From positions 1 through 18,408 of the forward strand of contig JASHSZ010000375.1 in NCBI GenBank assembly GCA_030040815.1: a stretch of DNA of 18,408 nucleotides, read 5' to 3'. A program made the translations under genes and the position numbers. The notes under the pieces are model-generated. The model was not told where the DNA came from and ran no database searches. It saw only the letters and a program-made list of their open reading frames with translations. Each line of letters begins with the position of its first letter. The first letter of the stretch is position 1. Below, one piece after another: positions 12,762 to 18,408 of the stretch. This DNA comes from Streptosporangiaceae bacterium. GTDB lineage: Bacteria; Actinomycetota; Actinomycetes; Streptosporangiales; Streptosporangiaceae.

Positions 12762-15350
12762 CTAGCGCTGCCAGCGGATCATCGCGAGCCGACGGGGTGT
12801 CACGTAGCCATTCTCGGAAAACCACCGGGCCGAGTCCTCGATCGCGAGCCGGGCAGGCCGTGACTTGTGACCGATCTCCGCGCGGGCCCGGTCATCGTTG
12901 AAGATCATCTTCGTGGTCGACATCCGCGCGCCCTCGAGCGGCACGTGCGGCTCGCGTCCGAGCAGCCGACCCTCGATGAGCGCGGATGCGTGCGCGGCGG
13001 CCAGTCCGACAGACGAAGGGACCGCTAGCCGCGGCATTGGCAGGCCCGAGCAGTCGGCGAGCGCCTGGAGGATCTCGCGCATCGACATGTTCTCGCCGCC
13101 GAGGATGTAGCTGCGGCCCTGACGGCCTTGCTCCAGAGCTGCGACATGGCCCTTGGCGAGATCGTCCACGTGACACACGTTCATGGCGGTGTCGACGAAG
13201 CCAGGCAGGTTGCCGTTCAGGAAGTCGGCCACGAGCTTGCCCGTCGGCGTGGGCGCCGTGTCGCCCGGCCCCAGCGGGAAGGTGGGCAGCGCGAGGCTGA
13301 CGTCCAGGCCCTCGGCGGCCGCACGCAGCACCTCGTGCTCGGCCGCGAACTTTGTCTGCTTGTAGTCGCCGAACAGATGCGCGACGTCGGACAGGCTGGT
13401 CTCGTCCGCGGGGACGCCGCGCGTGGTGCTCTCCAGCCCGATCACTCCGACCGTCGAGGTGTAGACCAGCCGCTCACAGCCCGCCGCCAGCACCGCGTCG
13501 ATGACGTTGCGAGTGCCGCCCACGTTGACAGCATGGAAAACGCGCCGGTCGCGAGCCCAGAACCGGTAGATAGCGGCCAGGTGGAAGGCGTACCGTGCGC
13601 CCTCGAACGCGGCCCGGACCGCAGCGGCGTCCCGGATGTCGACGGTAACGCGCTCGACGTCGGTCAGCCCGGCCAGGTTGCGGAGGTCGGCGCCGGGCTC
13701 GACCAAGGCGACGACGTGGGCGCCCTTCGCCTGCACGGCCCGGGTCACGGCCGATCCGATGAACCCGGTGGCGCCGGTGATGACCACCCGATCGCCGGGC
13801 TCGATCGGGCTGACCGCTGGCGTGGTCCGTGACGTCGGCGCGGTCGCCCGCGGTCCGTCGGCTAACGGCAGCTCGGCCTCACGTGCTGTAGCGGCCGGCG
13901 CGGCCTGGCCTGCCCCGTTGACGGCTGCGGCCCGCCCGTTGCCGGGCTGTGTGCTAGCGACGCTGCGCTGCGACTTCCGGCGGAGCGCGCCGAGCGCCAT
14001 CGTCCGGCCAACCTCGTAGGTCAGCCCCGACCGGCGGTACGCGTCGGCCAGCACGTCGTCGAGAGCCTGGACGAAGTAGTCCACTTCCTCCGGCCCGGTA
14101 ATCAGCGGCGGGATCAGCTTGATGATGTTGACGTTGTCGGCAGCCACCTGGGTGATGATCCGATGGCGATGGAACAGCGGGACAACCACCATCTGGGAGA
14201 ACATGCCGGTCCGCAGCCGCTCGAGGGTCCGGAACCGGCGGGCAGCGGACCGCGACGCCGGCTCCCCGAACTCGATACCGAGCATCAGCCCAAGTCCGCG
14301 GACGTCATGGATCAGGTCATGCCGTTCGGCGAGGCCGCGCAGCTTCGCCTGCAGGTCCGCGCCAGTGCGCTCGGCCCGCGCGACGATGTCTTCGTCGTCG
14401 AAGGCCGCGAGTGTCGCCAGGCCGGACACCATCGCGAGCTGATTGCGGCCGAAGGTGCTCGAGTGCTTGAGCGCATCCTCCATCGAGCCGTGCACGCTCG
14501 AGAACACCTTCTCTGACGTCAGCATCGCGCCAATCGGCACGAAGCCGCCGGACAGCGCCTTGGAAATGGTGATGATGTCAGGCTCTAGGCCCCAGTGTTC
14601 GTGGCAGAAGAACCGGCCCGTCCGGCCCATGCCGGTCTGCACCTCGTCGGTGACCAGCAGCGTGCCATAGCGACGGCACAGGTCCTGGGCTGCCCGCCAG
14701 TATTCCGCCGGGGCACAGTAGACGCCCTTGCCCTGGATCGGCTCGACCACGAACGCCGCGACGTCGCGGCCGCGCAGCTGCTGCTCGAGCGCGTCGAGGC
14801 CGCCGAACGGGACCGGCACGGACTCCAGCAGCGTGCCGAAGCCCTTGCGGAACTCCTTGCCGCCGTTCAGGGCGAGCGCGCCGGTTGTCAGGCCATGGAA
14901 CGCGTGCTCGGCGTAGACGATCTTGGATCGCTGGGTGAACTGCCGGGCAAACTTGATGGCTGCCTCAACCGACTCTGCGCCGGAGTTGCAGAAGAAGACC
15001 CGGCTGATACCGGCGTGTGCCCGGCTGACGAGCTGCTCGGCGAGCAGGCCCGGCAGCAAGGCGCAGTCCATCTGCACCATGTTGGGGAGGTCAAGGTCGA
15101 TCGCCTGATGCAGTGCGGCCTTGATCGCCGGATGGCTCCGGCCAAGCGCATAGACGCCGAATCCCGACAGGTAGTCCAGATACCGCGCGCCGGTGTCGTC
15201 CCACAGGTAGCAGCCCTCGGCCCGGATGTAGTTGCGGTCGAAGCCGAGAGTCCGGAGGGTCCGCGCGAGCTGGTGATTCATGTACCGCTCGTGCAGCGCG
15301 AAGTTCTCCCCCGAGCGCTCAGCGAACGCTCGGGCTACGTCGAAGGGCAT
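12762..15350 (-). CDS. Fusion: class III PLP aminotransferase + HpnA-like NAD-dependent epimerase
   Basis: This is one 862-residue frame with two enzymes. Residues 20-440 are a fold-type I, class III aminotransferase: FFCNSGAESVEAAIKFARQF (119-138), EHAFHGLTTGALA, VVEPIQGKGV (201-210), LVTDEVQTGMGRTGRF with D235, and TISKALSGGFVPIGA with the PLP lysine K264. A polar Ala/Pro/Thr-rich linker spans about 460-520. Residues 521-862 are an extended short-chain dehydrogenase/epimerase: VVITGATGFIGSAV (523-536), LVYTSTVGVIG, Y663/K667 in GDYKQTKFA, then VCHVDDLAKGH and YILGGENMSMREIL, wording typical of hopanoid-associated sugar epimerase HpnA. The aminotransferase resembles HpnO-type enzymes. All key residues are intact. 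ATG 15350 has AAGGAG four bases upstream. It probably oxidises/epimerises and aminates a sugar- or polyol-like group, perhaps a hopanoid side chain (inference). Confidence 0.88.
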   Translation of the reverse strand: MPFDVARAFAERSGENFALHERYMNHQLARTLRTLGFDRNYIRAEGCYLWDDTGARYLDYLSGFGVYALGRSHPAIKAALHQAIDLDLPNMVQMDCALLPGLLAEQLVSRAHAGISRVFFCNSGAESVEAAIKFARQFTQRSKIVYAEHAFHGLTTGALALNGGKEFRKGFGTLLESVPVPFGGLDALEQQLRGRDVAAFVVEPIQGKGVYCAPAEYWRAAQDLCRRYGTLLVTDEVQTGMGRTGRFFCHEHWGLEPDIITISKALSGGFVPIGAMLTSEKVFSSVHGSMEDALKHSSTFGRNQLAMVSGLATLAAFDDEDIVARAERTGADLQAKLRGLAERHDLIHDVRGLGLMLGIEFGEPASRSAARRFRTLERLRTGMFSQMVVVPLFHRHRIITQVAADNVNIIKLIPPLITGPEEVDYFVQALDDVLADAYRRSGLTYEVGRTMALGALRRKSQRSVASTQPGNGRAAAVNGAGQAAPAATAREAELPLADGPRATAPTSRTTPAVSPIEPGDRVVITGATGFIGSAVTRAVQAKGAHVVALVEPGADLRNLAGLTDVERVTVDIRDAAAVRAAFEGARYAFHLAAIYRFWARDRRVFHAVNVGGTRNVIDAVLAAGCERLVYTSTVGVIGLESTTRGVPADETSLSDVAHLFGDYKQTKFAAEHEVLRAAAEGLDVSLALPTFPLGPGDTAPTPTGKLVADFLNGNLPGFVDTAMNVCHVDDLAKGHVAALEQGRQGRSYILGGENMSMREILQALADCSGLPMPRLAVPSSVGLAAAHASALIEGRLLGREPHVPLEGARMSTTKMIFNDDRARAEIGHKSRPARLAIEDSARWFSENGYVTPRRLAMIRWQR

Positions 15351-15561
15351 GCCGCTCCTTGCCGCGTCAATCGCCACGCGCCGGCCCGGCACCATGGCGA
15401 TGACAATGGTTTACCGCACGTCTGCGCGGAATATGGTCCCCGGTGCCTGACCATCTTCGCGCACGGGCAGACAAACTGCCCCGATTTCGCGGCAAAGTCG
15501 CGCCCGGCCCGGCCGCGCGAATGTGGCACGCCAAGCCGCACTTCCGCTGGTAACTGGCAGG

Positions 15562-16359
15562 TCAGGGCTTGCGCGCGACGCCACCGTAGGCCGAAACGCC
15601 GCCCGGCGGCACCGGGTCGCCGTGGTCGGGCCGCCAGCTATGTACGTAGCTGACGCCGGGCGGCACCAGGTCCAGCCCCTCGAAGAAGCGGGCCACCTCC
15701 GGCTCTGTCCGCAGCGTCTGAGGGGTGGACACGCGCTCGTTGTAGCGCCGCTGCGCCTCTTCCTGGCCGGGAAGGATGTCGCGGGCGGGATGGGAGATGG
15801 CGAGGTAACTGCCGGACGGGAACGCGGCCATGAGGTCGGCCACGATCTCGTACGGCCCCTCGGCGTCCTGAATGAGGTGCAGGATCCCGATCAGGAGCAG
15901 TGCGACCGGCTGGTCGAAGTCGATAGTCTGCGCCGCCGCGGCCAGGATGGCTCCGGGCTGCCGCAGATCGCCCTCGACGTACTGGGTAGCCCCCTCCGGA
16001 GTGCCGACCAGTAGTGCCCTGGCGTGAACAAGCACGATGGGGTCGTTGTCGACATAGACGATCCGCGAGTCGGGCGCTGTCGCCTGGGCGACCTCGTGGG
16101 TGTTGTTCGCCGCCGGTATGCCAGTGCCGATGTCGAGGAATTGCCGGATCCCGGCCTCGGTCGCCAGATATCGGACCGCCCTGGCCAGGAACGCCCGGTT
16201 GGCCTGGACCCGCTGCCGAAGGCCCGGGGTTACTGCCAGCACCCGTTCGGCTGCTTCCCGGTCGGCGGCGAAGTTGTCCTTGCCGCCGAGCCAGTAGTCG
16301 TAGACCCGCGCCGGGTGCGCGACCGAGGTGTCGAGCCCCGCTACGTGTTCGTCAGTCAT
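15562..16359 (-). CDS. SAM-dependent methyltransferase, DUF574/SAM_MT family
   Basis: The 265-residue protein belongs to the actinobacterial S-adenosyl methyltransferase family once called DUF574. Its hallmark N-terminus is present (DTSVAHPARVYDYWLGGKDN followed by FAADREAAERV), as are the SAM-binding loop FLDIGTGIPAANNTHEVAQ, the ribose-binding acidic turn IVYVDNDPIVLVHARAL, and LLLIGILHLIQDAEGPYEIV. The C-terminal Gly-rich VSAYGGVARKP is usual. Substrates of this large paralogous family are unknown. The ATG at 16359 is chosen from the conserved MTDEH...DTSVAHPARVYDY spacing; AGGAAG lies about ten bases upstream, with a small palindrome between it and the start. It is 96 bases downstream of dnaE2 and 211 bases upstream of the fusion gene on the same strand, so it may have its own promoter. 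Confidence 0.9.
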   Translation of the reverse strand: MTDEHVAGLDTSVAHPARVYDYWLGGKDNFAADREAAERVLAVTPGLRQRVQANRAFLARAVRYLATEAGIRQFLDIGTGIPAANNTHEVAQATAPDSRIVYVDNDPIVLVHARALLVGTPEGATQYVEGDLRQPGAILAAAAQTIDFDQPVALLLIGILHLIQDAEGPYEIVADLMAAFPSGSYLAISHPARDILPGQEEAQRRYNERVSTPQTLRTEPEVARFFEGLDLVPPGVSYVHSWRPDHGDPVPPGGVSAYGGVARKP

Positions 16360-16403
16360 GCAGACTCTGCTTCCTGCCGCGGCCTGCTTCCACGGGGAGT
16401 CTG
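16360..16403. repeat. Inverted repeats in leader of the DUF574 methyltransferase gene
   Basis: GCAGACTCTGC (16360-16370) is an interrupted palindrome touching the ATG. Its CAGACTC (16361-16367) also pairs with GAGTCTG at 16397-16403, so the leader could fold in two alternative ways, one of which encloses the ribosome binding site. Translational control is a possibility; the arms are short and chance is not excluded. Confidence 0.3.
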
Positions 16404-16455
16404 TCACAACCCGGCAAGATCGCAACGCGACTGCGTCGGCTGAGCCCGCAGCGAG

Positions 16456-18408
16456 CTAGCGGAAGTCGCGGCTGCGCGCTGCGGCGACGACCCGCAGCCG
16501 TTCCAGCCGGGTGGCCAGCAGGCTCGCCGCACCCTCCAGCCGCTCGACCCGGCCGTGCACGAGCAGTGCGCTCGCGCTGACGCCGATCGACCTGAAGCGC
16601 TGCCAGACGTTCGGCGGGCAGATGATGTTGGCCATCCCGGTTTCGTCCTCGAGGCTGAGGAACACCACACCGCGAGCCGTACCCGGCTGCTGACGATGCG
16701 TGACCAGGCCGCCGACGAGCACGTTCCGGCCGTTCACGGCGGCGGTCAGGGCCGCCGCGGGCAGCACGCCCCGCTCGGCCAGCATGTCCCTGATGTGCTC
16801 GATCGGGTGTGTGCCGTAAGTGCCGGTGGCCCACAGGTCGGCGAAGGTCTCCTCGGCGGCGGTCATCGCCGGGAGCGGCGGCGCGGTCATGCCCAGCGTG
16901 GAGCCGGGCAGCTGACCGGGCCGGATCGTCGCCGCGGCCCCGGCGGCCCACAGCCCCTCTCGCCGACTCATCCCGAAGCAGCCGAACGCGCCGCCCATAG
17001 CCAGCGCCTCCAGGGCGGCAGCCGACGGCGTGGTGCGCCGGGCGAAGTCCTCGAGGTTCGCGTACGGCTGGCCGGCCACGATCTGCTCGGCCGCACGGGT
17101 GCCGAGGTTGCGGACCTCCGCAAGCCCCAGCCTGATCACTGGCTGGCCCGCGACCGGCTGGCCCCCTGACGGGGGATCAGCCGGAACTGCCCCGTTCCCC
17201 GCGGAACCCGACGAAACCGCGGGGGGTTCCGGGGGGTCGTCCCCCCGGGCCAGCACAGCGCTCTTTTCCAAGGTTGCCTGCACGCCGCTCGCGTTCACAT
17301 CCACACCCCTGACCTGCACGCCGTGCCGGCGCACGTCACTGATCAGGCTGGCAGGCGCGTAGAAGCCCATCGGCTGCGCGCGCAGCAGCGCGGCGGTGAA
17401 CGCGGCCGGGTAGTAGCACTTCAGCCACGCGCTCGCGTACACCAGGTAGGCGAAGCTGATCGCGTGCGACTCGGGGAAGCCATAGCTGGAGAACGCCAGG
17501 ATCTTGGTGTAAATGTCCGTCGCGACATCTGGCGGGATGTCCCGCTCCGCCATCCCGGCGAGCAGCCGCTCGCGCAGTTCCTCGATCCGCTCCGGCGCGC
17601 GCTTGGAGCTCATCGCCTGCCGGAGCCGGTCGGCCTCGGCGGGGCTGAACCCGGCGCAGTCGATGGCGATCTGCATCATCTGCTCCTGGAACAGCGGAAC
17701 TCCGAGCGTCTTGCCGAGCGCGTGGCTCATCAGCGGGTGCGGCAGGTCGGCCAGCTCATCGCCGTGCCGACGGCGCATGTACGGGTGCACCGACCCGCCC
17801 TGGATCGGGCCGGGCCGGATCAGCGCGACCTCGACCACCAGGTCGTAGAACTTCTCCGGGCGGAGCCGGGGTAGCGTGGCCATCTGCGCCCGCGACTCCA
17901 CCTGGAAAACCCCGACGGTATCGGCGGCCTGCAGCATCGCATAGACGCCAGGATCTTCCTGCGGGATCGAGTGCAGGCTCCAGCGGACGCCGTGCGCGCT
18001 TTCGACCAGGTCGAAGCAGTCCCGCAGCGCGGTCAGCATGCCGAGACCGAGCAGGTCGAACTTCACCAGACCCGCGTAGGCGCAGTCGTCCTTGTCCCAC
18101 TGCAGCACGCTGCGGTTCGGCATTCGCGCCCACTCGACCGGGCACACTTCCCCCACCGGCCGGTCGCAGATCACCATCCCGCCGGAGTGAATGCCGAGGT
18201 GCCGCGGCAGCCGCTGCATCTGCTCCGCCAGCGCGACCACGGCGTCGGGCACGCCTGCGTCCGGCGGGACCGGCTGCCCTGGCCCATACGCTCGCGGGCC
18301 GACCTGCTTCGACCACTCGTCCAGCTGTTCCGGCTGGTAGCCGAGCGCGCGGCCCGCGTCCCGCAGGGCCATCCGCGGCCGGTAGCTGATCACGTTCGCC
18401 ACCTGAGC
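16456..18408 (-). CDS. dnaE2: Error-prone DNA polymerase DnaE2, C-terminal part (5' end outside window)
   Basis: The frame is open to the window edge (AQVANVISYRPRMALRDAGR), leaving about 650 C-terminal residues of a protein usually over 1,000 long. Typical C-family polymerase landmarks are LGIHSGGMVICDRPVGEVCP, VKFDLLGLGMLTALRDC with the third palm-domain catalytic Asp (equivalent to E. coli DnaE D555), TVGVFQVESRAQMATLPRL, VALIRPGPIQGGSVHPYMRR, the helix-hairpin-helix segment SSYGFPESHAISFAYLVYAS, and the OB domain GVVFLSLEDETGMANIICPP. The protein ends SRDFR, as DnaE2 does. DnaE2 carries out SOS-induced translesion synthesis with ImuA'/ImuB, which are not in this window. Between the HhH and the OB region it carries a Pro/Ser/Gly-rich insertion encoded by a hairpin-rich DNA element (17157-17254). 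The downstream gene is a DUF574 methyltransferase. Confidence 0.93.
   Translation of the reverse strand, partial: AQVANVISYRPRMALRDAGRALGYQPEQLDEWSKQVGPRAYGPGQPVPPDAGVPDAVVALAEQMQRLPRHLGIHSGGMVICDRPVGEVCPVEWARMPNRSVLQWDKDDCAYAGLVKFDLLGLGMLTALRDCFDLVESAHGVRWSLHSIPQEDPGVYAMLQAADTVGVFQVESRAQMATLPRLRPEKFYDLVVEVALIRPGPIQGGSVHPYMRRRHGDELADLPHPLMSHALGKTLGVPLFQEQMMQIAIDCAGFSPAEADRLRQAMSSKRAPERIEELRERLLAGMAERDIPPDVATDIYTKILAFSSYGFPESHAISFAYLVYASAWLKCYYPAAFTAALLRAQPMGFYAPASLISDVRRHGVQVRGVDVNASGVQATLEKSAVLARGDDPPEPPAVSSGSAGNGAVPADPPSGGQPVAGQPVIRLGLAEVRNLGTRAAEQIVAGQPYANLEDFARRTTPSAAALEALAMGGAFGCFGMSRREGLWAAGAAATIRPGQLPGSTLGMTAPPLPAMTAAEETFADLWATGTYGTHPIEHIRDMLAERGVLPAAALTAAVNGRNVLVGGLVTHRQQPGTARGVVFLSLEDETGMANIICPPNVWQRFRSIGVSASALLVHGRVERLEGAASLLATRLERLRVVAAARSRDFR
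17157..17254. repeat. Palindromic, hairpin-rich element inside dnaE2
   Basis: The ends are 8-base inverted repeats, GCTGGCCC (17157-17164) and GGGCCAGC (17247-17254). Inside are three further hairpins: CCCCC-TGAC-GGGGG (17162-17175), GTTCC-CCGC-GGAAC (17194-17207) and CCGGGGGG-TCGT-CCCCCCGG (17229-17248). A direct copy of GGCTGGCCC also stands just outside at 17141-17149. On the minus strand it encodes the low-complexity stretch GDDPPEPPAVSSGSAGNG plus AVPADPPSGGQPV in frame. This looks like a small non-autonomous palindromic repeat (REP/MITE-like) tolerated in a loop of the polymerase; the structure is seen, the origin is inferred. Confidence 0.55.

Noticed and set aside
14595..15653. 352-codon open frame on the plus strand opposite the aminotransferase domain
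   Set aside because: It is antisense to well-conserved enzyme sequence, its translation is Arg/Ala/Leu/Asp-rich without any motif, and long antisense frames are expected at this GC content.
1..18408. CRISPR array, tRNA/rRNA genes, transposase or prophage genes
   Set aside because: No regularly spaced repeats, no cloverleaf or conserved rRNA sequence, and no DDE, serine or tyrosine recombinase motif was found by reading; only a degenerate helix-turn-helix remnant hints at old mobile DNA.

Overview
This is a GC-rich actinobacterial chromosome segment. The evidence is GTG as well as ATG starts, AAGGAG-type ribosome binding sites and typical actinobacterial families: a DUF574/SAM_MT methyltransferase, a homologue of the mycothiol-dependent reductase Rv2466c, a luciferase-like (probably F420-dependent) oxidoreductase and DnaE2. 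The protein style suggests Streptosporangiales or a relative, but there is no rRNA or other marker to confirm that. I see no tRNA, rRNA, CRISPR array, transposase or complete insertion sequence.

Layout, 1-5.1 kb: the 3' part of an MFS transporter gene lies 12 bases before a GMC-family FAD oxidoreductase carrying a five-cysteine motif, so the pair is probably co-transcribed. A TehA/SLAC1-type transporter follows on the minus strand, divergent from a DUF302 gene across a spacer with a strong hairpin. The DUF302 gene ends tail-to-tail (4-base overlap) with a class II (FucA-like) aldolase.

5.1-8.5 kb is a worn accessory zone. It holds a class I methyltransferase pseudogene with three reading-frame changes, four small genes (a 45-residue protein with a good ribosome binding site, a two-helix membrane protein, a stand-alone half Clp-N domain and a minus-strand membrane-anchored coiled-coil protein), and about 1.1 kb of broken minus-strand genes. 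The broken genes are an extracytoplasmic-domain remnant, a membrane/coiled-coil remnant and a helix-turn-helix remnant. All clear frame disruptions in the window fall in this zone.

8.5-12.7 kb holds intact small-enzyme genes: an APH/choline-kinase-fold kinase, an LLM oxidoreductase, a VOC (glyoxalase-fold) protein, an Rv2466c-like reductase whose active site reads CPWA instead of CPWC, a DUF952 gene, a DUF1810 gene overlapping it tail-to-tail, and a 64-residue basic protein with a consensus Shine-Dalgarno.

12.7-18.4 kb is all minus strand: dnaE2 (3' part only), a DUF574 methyltransferase, then an 862-residue fusion of a class III PLP aminotransferase and an HpnA-like NAD-dependent epimerase. 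The fusion is the most suggestive gene of the window. It joins HpnO-like and HpnA-like activities, which suggests amino-sugar or amino-polyol tailoring such as hopanoid side chains, although no other hopanoid gene is visible. The dnaE2 reading frame carries a hairpin-rich palindromic insertion of about 98 bases that stays in frame. No complete new multi-gene system can be demonstrated; the best leads are the fusion enzyme, the CPWA reductase, the dnaE2 insertion and the small-gene cluster.
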